From Morella rubra (taxonomy: Eukaryota > Streptophyta > Magnoliopsida > Fagales > Myricaceae), in NCBI GenBank assembly GCA_003952965.2, contig CM025851.1:31634119-31698118 (forward strand): a stretch of DNA of 64,000 bases. Direction: 5' to 3'. Below are positions 49,101 through 61,419 of this stretch, one piece after another (within the stretch, counting starts at the first letter, position 1; each line of letters opens with the position of its first letter). The notes under the pieces were generated by a model. That model saw nothing but the letters and a program-made list of their open reading frames with translations, ran no database searches and was not told where the DNA came from. The position numbers and the translations under genes are program-made.

Positions 49101-50604
49101 AACTACACATACTTGTGCATTTGTAAGTTCAGTTGAAGAATCTATATATCCATAGTCGAAAAGCACGTCCTCTTCATTTGCAAATTCGGTTCCTTCCTCG
49201 TCAGAGTCTCCGGCACTATCAAAAGCATTGCCACAGGAGGATCTTGGAGTCACTAGCCTACCAACAGATGCCATCCTTGGAACCATACCAGAATGCACAT
49301 GAAACCGATCCTCTCCTAATGAAATGAAGACAAAATTTGATGCAATTTAGGATTCCAAACTGTGCTTCAAGTAAGATGTTACAATGACCCAGTGAATATC
49401 CTCAAACAGAGGACAAAAGACTTAAATATCACTCATGCAACAAGACTAAGCAATTAGGTGTTTCGGCCGTCACTATCACAACTATATTCATCGAGGAAAT
49501 TAGGATGCAGCTTCTTTTTACAAGAATTTGTTCTTCTTTTATTTCTTCTTTACCCTACGTTCTCTTTTGGGGTTAGTCAGATTTACAAAGAAAGATAAAG
49601 TAAAAAATACAAAAATGTTGCCCCAGCAGTTTAAAATTGCTGCTCACTCATCCAAGCCAAAAATCGACCAACTTAATGGCGCAAACATTTTGCCATCGTT
49701 TTCCCTCTTAGACATGATTATCATGCTGACCCTTTTCTCCGCCTCCATCGGCCTCAGCTCACTGGTTAGTTGGGATTCGATTACAAAAGTTTCTCTGTTT
49801 GTTTTTTGCGCTAAACAATTGAAGAAGGAGAGGAGTAGACGAGACATAGTAAGTATGCTGAGCAAGTCAGAAACGCATATCCGAAACTCAAAAGAAGCAG
49901 TTAGCATTGTCTTATTTTCTTTTTCAGCACATAATTTTCTCAAACAGTTTCCAACGAACAAGGAAACGCATTGATTCAAATTTTGCCAGAAAAACCACAA
50001 AACATATTACAAAGAACCCTAACAAAACGATTTTGGTTTTTAAATTGTTTCAAAACGACCGAAAAGAAAGATACAAATCCAAGCACATACCGCTTCTTTG
50101 ATCCATTCGAAGAGGCGGAAGGCCCGAAGGGATCAAATTGAGTTTGTCCAGCGAGGAAGCACAAACTTGACCACTAAATCCCAGTAGCGGCTGATCGAAC
50201 TTTGGGTCCTCGTCCTGCCAATTATTTCTCAAAGCCACATTAGGCATGGACGACGACATTCTACAACACCGCATCATTTTGTCGTCCAGAGACCTCGACA
50301 AACTCCGGGCCCACATTTCCCGACCAGTCGCCACATCTCCGTCGGAACCGTACCGACCGTCATCGCCCGCTTCTTCTTCTGCTTCCTCATCCGTTTCGTC
50401 GTCGCCGACAAAGCGGTTGTTGGTATTTCGAGGAGGCCTGCGACGGACCTCGATAAGACGTTGGAGGAGCTTGTCGACGCTACGCCTGTGGATGTAGAAG
50501 GCCGAAATGGCCATCAGTGAGGCCCCCATGAAAGCCGCCATGGCTAGGTGAAGAGACGAAGTCGAAGATGAAGACGAAGACGAAGAAGAAGAAGATGACG
50601 CCAT
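40181..50604 (-). CDS. FAC1: AMP deaminase (EMBRYONIC FACTOR 1 orthologue)
   Basis: I read 19 in-frame exons totalling 913 residues: 50604-50091, 49315-49113, 47812-47596, 47278-47100, 46943-46892, 46757-46630, 46542-46363, 46186-46119, 45988-45846, 45300-45239, 44369-44256, 43419-43279, 42222-42070, 41963-41910, 41831-41721, 41475-41302, 41238-41158, 40434-40336, 40249-40181. The protein converts AMP to IMP. The catalytic half carries the metal-ligand motif [53 protein letters not shown] and SLSTDDPLQ. It follows Arabidopsis FAC1 closely as I recall it. Residues 2-17 are almost all Ser, followed by one hydrophobic segment (about 18-38), so the N-terminus is probably membrane-anchored. The 913 residues exceed my recollection of FAC1 by several tens, within normal variation of the N-terminal half. 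The last intron uses a GC donor. Confidence 0.95.
45506..45634. repeat. Three-copy 43-bp minisatellite
   Basis: Three head-to-tail units of 43 bases, each starting GATTTGTCAT and ending GTGCATATCT, with two or three differences between units. It lies in the intron between exons 9 and 10 of the AMP deaminase gene. Confidence 0.9.
48505..48879. mobile_element. Mutator-type MITE in AMP deaminase intron 2
   Basis: A 375-base element with terminal repeats GGGGAAAATACACTTTTCACCC and GGGTGAAAAGTGTATTTTTCCC. It is flanked by perfect 9-base duplications ATGATTATA at 48496-48504 and 48880-48888. The interior repeats TTTGCACCC/AAACTACC modules in both orientations around an inverted core. Same family as 4182-4554 and 23763-24159. 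The perfect duplication suggests a younger insertion. Confidence 0.88.
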
Positions 50605-53600
50605 GGCAAAAGATGACGTCTTCCGGTGTGTTCTTCTCGTTCAGGTTAGTAATACACCGACGATGAGAACTGCAAAAATGGAACCTACAGTGCGAGTTTG
50701 AGAGGTCAGACGGACTCAGAGCCGAGGGTCTGAGTCTTCCGTGTGGACAGTGGGAAGTCGAAGTGTCAAAAGGCGACATATACTTTCTGATTCTAGGGCC
50801 CTGAAAAGTACACGTGGGCAGAATTGACACGTGCTTGAACCTTTCTGTGCGGCTCCAATCAAGATCAGTCACCCATAGTCTGAAGTGAATTCAGTGCGAG
50901 CATTGCTACGGGGGGTTGAGTGCAGGTGCCCCTCTAAGGTAATTGGGCCAAGGCGAGATTAACGAGAGGTTCGTTTACCAAAACTTCGAAAATATTTTTA
51001 AAATTTTTATTTTATTAAAATTTATTGAGATTTATAAAAAAAAAGTATTGTATAAAAATTAAAAAATTTTAAAATATATTTATTTTGTTGAAAAATTTAT
51101 GCATCAAAATTTTAAGAAAAAGAACATCACTCAAGTGAGGCTTTTTAAAAAATAAATTATAAAATATTATTTTTAAGTGTATAAATATTAATAAATTTTA
51201 GTTACAAATTGAGATGTAAAATTCTTTATCAAAATTTTAAATTCAAGTAATATATCATTTTCAATTGATATTAGTAATTCTCTTATGTTTATATTAATAA
51301 TTGATTGTAATATTAACAATAAAGTTTAATAGTTTCTTATTATCTACACTTTTTTTAAAAAAATTATCTCATCCTTTTAATTCTTTATTTTTTCTACAAA
51401 AACAAAAGTATGGACATCTTCATGAGTGTTGACCTTATTAATGTCATTTTAGTTTGTTTGTTTCAAAGTTGTCTTCTAATTTTATAAAAAGGGAAGATTT
51501 ATCATTAGTTAATTCTTAGTGGAATTTGAAGTAATATTTTGTTATTAACTTATCAAATTTTTTTTATATATTTAAATTTCGTATAATCTATTAGACATAT
51601 TTTATATCTCTAGATAAAAAAAAACAACATAGTAAAAAGTTTAGAATAATAGTATACGGTACTTTAATGATGAGTAATTTTGATCAGAAAAACAGCTAAA
51701 AATAAGAGTTGAGAAATAACAATAAATAATATGGATAAAAATAGAATAAATGATAGAGGATTTTTCTTAATTTTTTTGAATAAACAAAAAAAATAGTTTC
51801 TCACCAAATTTAGCAAATAATCTATTGAGTTAAGTCGTTTTAAAAAAGGTTTTTTGAGTTTGTTAAGTGCACTAGTAAAAAAATTTAAACTGATAACAGT
51901 TAAATGTATGTTAATCTGGAGTTTAGGATGCTTTTGGATCAATTAGTAATTAATTTCCTTAATTAAGAAACTTTATAGGACAATCAATTTAAATTATCAT
52001 CTAAAAGTAATGAGTGCTAGTTACTTAAATCGAGACGATTTAATAGTCTATTTTGAAATAAAAAAAAAACTAATTAGTACACAAATCTTTAAATAAAGTA
52101 ACTTTGAGTTAATTTTTGAGTCCTTGAATAATATTAAACATTATTTTAATTGTGACTATTAAAGAAAATTTTAAAATTTAGAGGCCTTCTCTAATTGCTA
52201 TGAGCGGCACGGTCGTTAGTGCGAGGAAGACGTACGGTCGCGAGGACAACCCGCAAGTCTAGCGACTTTTGAGCTGGGCCGTGGGCGGGGAGATCGAGAT
52301 GAACCCAAATCAGTATCTAAACTGGGCCCAGACTGATAGTGGCCCAGATCATGAGGGCCCATCGCTGGGGAATCTCGTCAACTGATATTTTGAATAATAA
52401 ATTATTTAAAAAATGTCAAGTGCAAGTTTAGTAATAAGTTAACGTACATATCTCTACTTACACTTCACCTGTCAATGCTGTCACAAGGATATTAATTAAT
52501 GTTATGATCTTCAGAGGAGATGTCCACAAACCCAAGATTATATATGTACCCGTGGAGTTGATTGTTCTTGATTTTTTCGTATAATATGGTTTCAATATTA
52601 GTTCATTTCAGGAAAGAAAAAAAAGAAGAACATGATGTTGCTTACTTAGGCCTTGCTGCATGCTGATCTGTAGCCCTAAAGCAGTAGTACTGCTGGTATA
52701 TATCCTGATATTTCGATCGATCCCAATGATCTTAACAACCTTTATGAGATCTAAACTGTAGTCCTGAATATTTCCTTTTTCCCTTAGATTCCGTGGCTAG
52801 TCCATTTCCAAATTCCTTTTTCTCGGGCTCATAAACTTTATGGTACGACAAGATGGCATCGTGAATTAATATATGTATATATATTTGGAAAGAGATGATC
52901 ATTATATGGAAGTGGCGGACACAGTTTCATCGCTACCTAATGAAAGCCTTATGGTCTTTTTGACAGGCAACATCAATATTAAAAGTGAATAGACACGGAA
53001 TATCTAGAACGCACACACAAATAATTGCTACTTTATTTCTACGTGAGGCTTTTCACCACATCCACGTTCGATGCCCATGCAAGCAGACAAATTAAGAAGA
53101 AGTGGGCAGATGATGTGGAGTAGTGCCATTGAAAATGACAATACTGGTTCACATCGACTGTCACTCGAGTGTATTTTGTATATATATGGTACTGGCGGGA
53201 GTGGTGGTGATGAGTTGCGTGATATATAGGCAAAAAGTAGAAATATTAATCCCGAAAGCAAGCAGTATGGAATACGTCTATTCACTAAAAGACAGTAACA
53301 AATACGGATAATATCCTCAGTCCAAGGATCACGAGTGAACGATCGAGCTTTAATTTACGAGGATTTTGGTCCATGGAAGTTCACCAATTAATATGCGATT
53401 CCAAGAGCTCTGGCCTGATATGGCCGTCGACCTGGACCAGTACACACTCTAATGAAGGGAATTGTCAAGGTTGGAAAAAGATTACAAGATTCTGTACTAA
53501 TACTGGACAAAGATGTAACCATGTAATTGTATAAGCGACAACGAATTTATAAGCGAAAGGACAATGAGCTTGGAGTCTAGCTAGCTAGCTGCAATACCAA

Positions 53601-54406
53601 AAAAACAAAACAAAAAAAGGAGATGGGGACAGGTCCTACGAATCAAGAGCCCCGATGTGTTAGAAGAACAAAACCATGCAGAATGACACTTGAAAGGTTC
53701 GACATAGTAGCGTATGTAGACGCCTCAAAAGATGCCGGATGTCATTGTCAAACAGATCAAGACGATGCACGTGCTTGTCGTGCCTGGAAGAGTGGACTTT
53801 TCTCTATGGTTATGGTAACCGGGTAGGGGAAAGATAAACCCACCACCGTCTCTTTTTGAGAGGTCGAGATCATTCCAGTACTGCCAAAAGATAAGTCGGA
53901 CACGGACGAACGATGAGGAAGTGAGTGGCAACCCATCACAGTTTTTGCACCACGCGTATGCGTCGTCAGGATATAATATGCAGAATACAGTGAGAAAGGA
54001 CCGCAAACCGGCTCTCAGTAAATTCGTACAATCACTAAACAGCTCCCTAAGGCGCTCAGTCACGGCCAGGCATCGTTCCAAAGATTAATTAGTGGTCCTC
54101 AAAAGTAGTGGTTCGGTCTCGTCAATCCATTATTAATTACGCTTAGCAGCAATACTTAATTTGGAACCTTTTGCTCTTTAGCAAATGTGACAATAAACAG
54201 CGTGCCAAGAAGTTAATTAAGAGATCCCTATAGGCAGTGGAACAACACCATATATGTATACTTTCTCAAAGCAACCCATACCACGTTTTTCTGTTTCCAA
54301 GATTTTTAATCAAAGTCTTATATCTGTAGTACATCTGAAATAAGAGTTGAAAAGGTTCTCTCTTTTATTTATTCAGTGGCAGCCCGATAAACTGATCAAC
54401 TTACAT
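50605..54406. other. Gap between AMP deaminase and the NPF transporter
   Basis: No gene is supported in 3.8 kb. 50960-52180 is extremely AT-rich. A sharply GC-richer block lies at about 52190-52380. From about 52430 the DNA is the partner of the duplicated segment at 61420-64000. The open stretch at 53725-54081 (minus) has no recognised match. Confidence 0.6.
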
Positions 54407-55930
54407 TCAAGCTTTGATCGCACTAAGTTCCAGATCAACATGATGAGAATTATCTTCTGTTTGTACACTTCCCTTGTAACGATATCGACGAGAGCAGAAC
54501 ATAAAATATATAAGATTCAGGACACCCATCCCTGCGAAAATAAAGTACAAATAATCTAGTCTGCCAGCATTGATATCATTTGTTAGCCAATCAGGGTGGC
54601 TACGCGTTCCCGTGACTTGATGCACGATTGTCACCACCACGCTACTCAGGTAGCTTGCTCCAGCAAAGGAACAAGAAAAGAAAGCATTACCGAGGCTTCT
54701 CATGTGCTCAGGGAACTGCCTGTTGAAGAATTCAATCTGTCCGATAATGTTGAATGCCTCACAAAACCCCATTAAAATGAGCTGGGGGGCTAACCACATG
54801 ACTGATATGGGTGCGACCCCGAGGGGCTGAGGGTTTAAAATGGCTGAAGCCCTTCTCACCCTTTCGACCAATCCAGCTACTACCATTGAAAGAATCGAAA
54901 ACACAATCCCAATTCCGATTCTTTGGAGAAGGGTGATCCCGCCTTCATGTCCGGTGATTTTTCGAAGAGCCGGTACGAGGAGTCGGTCATAGAATGGAAG
55001 CCATAGTCCTATGGTGATCATTGATATGACAGCCATTGAACCAGCTGGGATTTGGAATTTGGGTCCAAGGTGTCTGTCCATTTTCAGGGCCTGCGATATT
55101 GTAAATGTTCCTTGTTGTATCATGGAGGTGAGGCTGATTATACCGGCAGCCCATATTGGTATGATTCTTATTATACATTTAACCTCTTCGACCTGCTGGA
55201 TGCTGCAGAGCCGCCATTGCTTGGAACATGTACCATCTGGATTTAGCTCATCCTCTTCTATTTTTGCAGCTTTGTTCAGGAATCTAAGTAACAAAACCAG
55301 CTTGTTAACTTAGCAAATTAAGCAACAAAAGTACATGTGAAACTATTCTCACTACCATGAAAGACACTCTCTCTGGTGAAATTCAGCACCACTCGCCAAA
55401 ATTATTCATGAGACAGTCTACTATATATAAAACCAGTTATAGTTCTAGAAGCAACTATCATCGGGTCCACTGATCAGCTTTCCCATATGTAACGAGTTGC
55501 TAGTTATGATTGAATTACAAAAAGTCTACCCCAATCAAGTACATTAAGTATGAACATGACGTAATAAGGTTCAATTTCCTATTAAGATTCCAGGAATAAT
55601 GGTTTATAGACACTATTAGTAACCTCAAAAGTTGAAAACCAAGCCACCCAGAGTTTATAATATCATTAAGGGCTTAATATTAAGCATTCAAGAGGATCAA
55701 TTTCCCATCAATGTGTTAATATAATATTAGCAATTAAGTTGTTCATGGATGATAACTAGCTTACTTGAACTGATTGGTGAAAGGAAGCTTTGTGGATATA
55801 ACCCCCTTCAACGGAGGATCATAAAATATTCCATCTACCTCGCCGTTGACTGGAAGCTTAATCCGGCGCTTCTTATAAGCCGCAACAAAGACTTGCACAA
55901 TGCTGGAAAATGCACTTCCTTCTGCTTTGA
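52430..55930 (+). repeat. Left unit of a local duplication (NPF 3' half plus downstream flank)
   Basis: Matches 61420-64000 in the same orientation with many substitutions and gaps. Examples are the CCACAAACCCAAGATTATATATGTA block (52529 and 61507) and the block around AATAAACAGCGTGCCAAGAAG (54192 and 63298). This unit contains the intact gene end. Confidence 0.85.
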
Positions 55931-57499
55931 CATGCACATAAATCTTTGTTCCAACGAAGTATAAGATGATTGAACAGAACAGACACGCTGTCAGCATCCC
56001 AAAGCCCACGATCCAGCTAACAGAGTCTTGGATATAAACCACTATAGTTAGACTTAACAACAAGACTACTGTAAATGTGGTGTAGTACCAATTGAAGAAG
56101 CTGTTGATGCCTTTCCTTCCTTCATCAGTGGTTGGATCGAACTGATCCACACCAAAAGGAATGCTGCATGGCCTAACTCCACCAGCGCCTATGGACAGAA
56201 ACCCTAGGCCCATCAGTAAAACACCCAGTTGCGCTTTGGTAGGACCCATGCAGTGATCACCCAATTGTTGCTGCCCTATGGCACATGGTGGAGGATGAAG
56301 CTCCGGCATCCAAGCAGTCAAAGTTACAGTCATCAGTCCCTGTTGATTCAACTGTTAATCAAAATGATTGATGCATCACTTTTGTCTATCAAACTAATTT
56401 ACAAAAGATATGCTGAGAGTTGCCTTAGTGCACACTGTTTATTTTGGAGGACCTATGGCCTACGGGGACTCCAGTGTCAACGACAAAATTAAAACCAGGG
56501 AAATATCTTGTATTCAATTTCAGCAAATACTTATTTGACATTAATAATGATGCTGCAGCAGAATTCTGAACAACCCAACCGGCTCAAGTCTAACCAGTCA
56601 CCCTCTCTGAAATTTCACGTGCAACCATTAAACCATACCAGAAACAGAAAACTTCGTATTACTACTCAAGAGATCTTCAGCGATTCAATCACTGCCTTAA
56701 ATGTCAAGATATGTCGCGAAAGTACACTTCCTTGCAGTATTCACCACTCAAATGAATTTGGCTCTTAGCTCTACATGAATTATGATGACTATTTTCAAGT
56801 GCAAAATCCACAAATAACACTTGTGAGAAGGAGCGAAGGGTGTCATGTGGTGGGTGTATATATACCAAAAGTGATGCGAAGGATGCGAAAGCAATAGTAC
56901 GGAACCGTCCCACATAGGCATCAGAGACGAAGGCGCCGACTAAGGGAGCAAAATTAGTCACACCGGACCATATGTTGATGATATTGGAAGCCATAACCTG
57001 ATCCATGTGAAGCTCTCTTGTCAAATACACCATAAAGTTAGCCAATAATCCAAAGGAAGCCAACCTTTCTAAGGATTCATTTCCTGCGTACACCAAATAA
57101 CGCCAAAAATATTTCCGTCAGTCACATGCATGACAACTCTGCAACAAATTCAACGGCATGCATTCGTTCCTTTATGTGAATCTGTGTCTCTGTGTGTGTG
57201 ACTCTCCGTGCATGAGAGAGAGAGAGACGGAAGGACGGACCTATGATGAAGGGCATAGCCTTCCATCCACCAGGCTTTTTTTGGGATGCATTTGAATCTG
57301 CTAGAACATTGCCGTCCCCTTGTTTTTGTTCCTCCACGGGGGATGAAAGCTTCGAAATTGATGACCACGAACGTACGATTTGGAAGCACTTTGTTCTGAT
57401 GTATAACCAAGATGAGCTTGATTGTTTCCTGTTATCCTCAAGTGCCATTTCTTTTTTGTGCTCAGCTTCAATTTTCTCTCGCCGGCCCCCCCAAGGCAT
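54407..57499 (-). CDS. NPF2-type (NRT1/PTR family) transporter
   Basis: Four exons, 57499-57241, 57083-56866, 56339-55765 and 55283-54407, join in frame to 642 residues. It is a major facilitator protein of about 12 membrane helices. Visible are NESLERLASFG in the first helix (the ExxER proton-coupling motif), LLMGLGFLSIGAGGVRPC, FGVDQFDPTTDEGRKGINSFFNWYY, QWRLCSIQQVEEVKCIIR and RIGIGIVFSILSMVVAG. Wording around these motifs resembles subfamily NPF2 (NRT1.6/NRT1.7, GTR glucosinolate transporters). The substrate cannot be told; nitrate or glucosides are family possibilities. Two starts are possible: 57499 (MPWGG) or 57448 (MALEDN). A TATA tract only about 40 bases before the first makes the second plausible. 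Confidence 0.92.
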
Positions 57500-57538
57500 G
57501 TGATGTGCTCAGTTTGAGTCAAGGAAATCTGCCTACAG

Positions 57539-57553
57539 TTATATATATATATA
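57539..57553 (-). promoter_or_regulatory. TATA-type (AT)n tract upstream of the NPF gene
   Basis: A TATATATATATAA-type run 40-54 bases before the first ATG (57499) and about 91-105 before the next (57448). If used as TATA box, transcription would start near 57515-57520. Confidence 0.45.
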
Positions 57554-57674
57554 AGACAGGCGGGAGAAGGAGAAGACAGAGGGAAGAGAGAGAAGGAAGG
57601 GGAAGGTGGTGGGGAAGGGGAGAGTGGTGATTGATTAATGGTTGACGAAATATGAGCGTCATGAGCAATAAAGT

Positions 57675-58450
57675 CAGTGGCGGATCTAGGGGTGGTGGCC
57701 CTAGGTGGCCGCCACCCATTGGACAGTCTTAAAAAAAAAAAATTTATATGTATTTTTTTTTTATTTTTTCTCATAAGTTGGCCTGGGCCCGACCCTATGG
57801 GCCCAGCCAATTAGAGCCTAATGATTCTGCAAACTGCACGGCTTGGGCTCGTGAGGCCAGGTCTTTTATTTTTTTTTTATCATGCATAGGGTGAAATGGC
57901 ATCATTTCACCCTCTGCCTTAAAAAAAATAAATCAAAACAGGGTGAAATGTTGCGTCTCATCCTGTTTTGAAAAACCTCTCCCCTTTTCTCTCTCTCTCT
58001 CTCTTCGAATTTTCTCCTCTCCTCTCTCTCTCTCTAATTTTCTTCCTCTCTTCACACCGTCACACGTTCAGGCTTCACTCTTCAGCCGTTGCTCATGCCC
58101 CGTTGCTCACTGCCGCACCAAGCCACCAGCCACCAGTTTCTCGTTCTCTAGCGCCAGCCACTCTACCACGCTCATGGCCACCACTCACCAGCTTCTGAAC
58201 GTGTTGGCGTTTCTCCGCTCGTGCTCCACCGCCACACGCCCGCACTGCTCTTGTCATTTCGCCTTTAAAATTCAATCCTTCTTGGATTTTGATCTGGTTC
58301 CGCCGCTGCATAACGTACTTTCAAAGAGAAGATTAAGTGGGCTTCATTCAGCACATTTCACCACTTGCCTCGACAAAGAATGCTCCATTTGTGTTTTTAT
58401 TGTGATAGTCAGTGGACGTGTGGACAACCAGCCCCGCGTAAGTTCCTGAA
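57675..58450 (+). mobile_element. One-ended hAT-like remnant
   Basis: Begins CAGTGGCGGATCTAGGGGTG, the same kind of terminus as the hAT element in the palindrome arms, followed by GGCCC-rich and CT-rich DNA. An open stretch at 57943-58449 (168 codons, Ser/Leu/Pro-rich from CT repeats) is probably not a real protein. I found no matching second end or duplication, so the right border is a guess. Confidence 0.4.
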
Positions 58451-58979
58451 GTATATTACTTCCTCGGAATCAATACAACGTCCGTCAGATCATCGCATCT
58501 TGTGAAGTTGGCAATATATACGATGTAATTCGTGAACTGGAGGAGCAGTAATAATTTTGTACTCATTGGTAGAATTTGAACCTGATTGAACGAACAATTA
58601 CCTCATTAGTTCTGGAGTCTAATCTAGTGCACAACGTTAGATATTGGATAAGAAAGAAACTAAATACTGACAACCTTGAATTCTGAATGAAAGCTTTTTA
58701 GTAATACAAGAATGCAGTATAAGGAAGTGATACAGTTCTATGCTGACCTTATAACAGTATGTTAATTAGTGTACGAAAGTGTAATTTTACTAACCAACTA
58801 GCAAACGATAATAGAAATTCTGAACATATCATGGTAATAATTGATCCACTATAAGCCTCTTCTTTCATGTCAAGCTAGACCAGCTTCACATTAATTTTAT
58901 GCAGGTTCTGGGGACGATATTTACTGAGTGCAGACAAAATTCAATGCCCCCACTCCTGCTATATATAATAAAGAAAAAA

Positions 58980-59520
58980 AAAACAATCTATTTGGCTAGC
59001 ATTTATATCATTGGCAAGCCCAAGCCAGTCCACCGGGTCCGGTTGGACATCCTGCCGACGTTGTCCACAGTATTCACCGGTAAGCTACTCGTCATATATG
59101 CTGGCCCCAGCGGAAGCTACCGCCAAAGAACATTAGAAATGTGGGTATCTGCCTCTCATGTTCTCAGGGAATTGCTTGTTTATAAAAATATTCAATCATT
59201 GCCAACAGCATCGAGTGTGCCTCATAAAGGTCCGGTAGGACTTGTTTCAGAGCTAAAGTGTTATCCACACGATAATCATGGGTGGATGCGACCCCCAGTC
59301 CCCAGTAGGCCCAGCGTGTAACCTCGTAGCTGAAACCTTTATCTGTTACCTCAAACAATCTGCCAGCCGCACCGCTATGGTAATTATGAGTGATATGAGA
59401 CTGAATGAACGGCTCCGATCCTTTCCATGTTCAAGCTGATAATAAAGGCGAAACCCATATGGCCGGAGATGGCTTTTGTAAGGCATTTTACCTGTTCAAC
59501 GTCCTTTGGATGCTGCTAAG
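58980..59520 (-). pseudogene. Decayed NPF transporter fragment
   Basis: The minus strand resembles the last exon of the NPF gene. An open piece ends MIEYFYKQ, matching QIEFFNRQ of the intact gene, and is followed by AIPENMRG, matching FPEHMRS. Nucleotide similarity continues on both sides (CTCATGTTCTCAGGGAATTGC at 59156 against CTCATGTGCTCAGGGAACTGC at 54697). The reading frame is broken repeatedly and no full domain remains. It differs from the 63.5-kb copy, so it is a separate duplicate. Confidence 0.7.
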
Positions 59521-59832
59521 TAACTAATAAGTTTCCATTAACTGGTTTTCTAAAAGCACCCCTATTGCAATACTACTTTATAAACAATTAAGTGCAAGTT
59601 TTCGCGTTTGCGAAGAGGGGAAAAAAAATTCTCAGATTTTGGCTCCTGGTCTCGTACAATATCCGCCTCTATACATTGTATATATGTACATTCTGTTGGA
59701 CTTTTCGGTGAGGGTGTGCTTTCAGGCTGCAATTTCCTCCAATGGAAGATTGTAGAAAATCCCACATTTCTCTCTCCTAGCGGGGAGCCTGGTCGTCATT
59801 GCTTGTAGTGCCGGCCGAGACTATCGTGGCTA

Positions 59833-60019
59833 TGTTTGGTTTGGTTTTGAAAATATTTTTTGTGTTTGTTTTTGTTAAAGACAGTGTAAATTTTTTTGGA
59901 ATTGGTGAAAAATTTGTTGAAATTTGTAAAAAAATATTAGAGTTTTATAAAAAATATTTGAATTGATTAAAAAGTCATTGTGGAAATTATTAGAAATTGT
60001 TTTGAAAATTAACCAAACA
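59833..60019. mobile_element. Small MITE with TGTTTGG termini
   Basis: A 187-base AT-rich element starting TGTTTGGTTTGGTTTTGAAAA. Its end, read inverted, is TGTTTGGTTAATTTTCAAAA. TA flanks both sides. Non-coding. The superfamily is unsure. Confidence 0.6.
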
Positions 60020-61419
60020 TAATGGTTCTCTCTGGTTTCACGTTCGCATAAAATCTTTGTTCCTCCAAATAATATGGTAAACCGTGCATGACATGACCGG
60101 TGGGGGCTCCAAAGCCCAAGCCCATGATAGAACTAAATGCATGTTATGCTTTCCAATATCTTCTATAATTTCTTGTCCAAACTAGATATTAGTCTAAACT
60201 CTAATTCTGAGAGATAAATACAAAAGTATGGGATCTACAAGTTAGTGTGAACACTATAACATGCATGGTAGGTTATGTGATTCTCTTTTCCAATTAGATG
60301 TCCAATTCAGGCTCTAAATTCTTGGTTCTCTCTTTATTAATATTATTATTATTTTGTCATAATCATGGATGGAGGCTTGATAAATAGAAAAGCTATAAGA
60401 AAAAATATAGGTGGCTTTTCGTGAAAATTAACATACACATACTAAAACTATAAATTCATCGCATAATTCTATATATATTCTCATCAACGTCGTAAGATAT
60501 TAATTCACATAAAAAAGGGGGAAGACGATAGAAAATTACATCCCATTCCATGCTCCATGAATTTAATTTTGGAACTCCAATGGACTAACAAGAAAAATTG
60601 CAAGATTTCGATTTTTTTGTTTTTTGTTTTTTTTTTTTTTAGCTGAAAGCTTGGGTAATGTCCTGGAGGAGTATCTCAACCTTATGGCCTTTGAACTAGT
60701 TTGTTTTTACAACACGACCTAAAAGCATTGTATTTATCAAAACTAAATACAGGCGGAGGGCACTAATTCCGTCACAATGAATATTCCTGCTTATAACATA
60801 GCAACATAGCTGGATTGGTCAGTTTTAGAAGGCAAAACATATCTTTATTACAATGTGACGAGTTCCCACAAAAAAAAAATCCTGCAAAAGTTGTCTCCAT
60901 GATGAAGTTTGCACAAGAAAGTCGTGCTGCCCATTTCAGATGCGCAGGTTAATATATATTATAACTTTCATTAAGATTATAAAATTGAAAAGGGCAAGAA
61001 TTTTAACAAGGAAATAAAGGTGGGCTTTCCTGCCTCGCCGTGCCACCCATTGAATTATTGTAATTTGTAATTGTTGGTACTGGTCAGAGCAGAGATCCGA
61101 GTTTCATTCGATAGTTAAAATTGATTAATTGCAGGATTTTTATGATATGATGGACATATGCCTTCAACTCTAACTAGGGTAATTAAATTTTAGGTTATTT
61201 TTATCTCCTTCTCCCTCTATACAATTCTCCACTTAATTTTATTTTCTTTTATATCTTACCAATTATATATTGTGGATATTATGAATTAATTGATCGGCGA
61301 AGCAAGTGAGATATGGACACCGTCAGTAGAAACGTTTGTTCTTAATTGGTCCATTAAAGGGTCATTCACAAACAATATTGAGTCCTTGGTTGGACGTTGA
61401 ATGGTAATGGTAAAAGACC
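60020..61419. other. Gap with no recognised feature
   Basis: AT-rich intergenic DNA. Nothing beyond short homopolymer runs (for example poly-T near 60614-60640) is visible. Confidence 0.5.

Noticed and set aside
53725-54081. 118-codon open frame downstream of the NPF gene
   Set aside because: The corresponding stretch of the duplicate (about 63000-63190) does not keep the frame, and no family is recognised.
54407-57499. Identification as NPF4.3, the neighbour of thioredoxin H7 in Arabidopsis
   Set aside because: Motifs (GNESLERL, RPCSIPFGVDQFDP, CSIQQVEEVKCIIR) fit subfamily NPF2, not NPF4, so the synteny claim stops at thioredoxin.
57943-58449. 168-residue Ser/Pro/Leu-rich protein
   Set aside because: The open frame is produced by CT-repeat DNA next to a transposon terminus, with no domain and no splice context.
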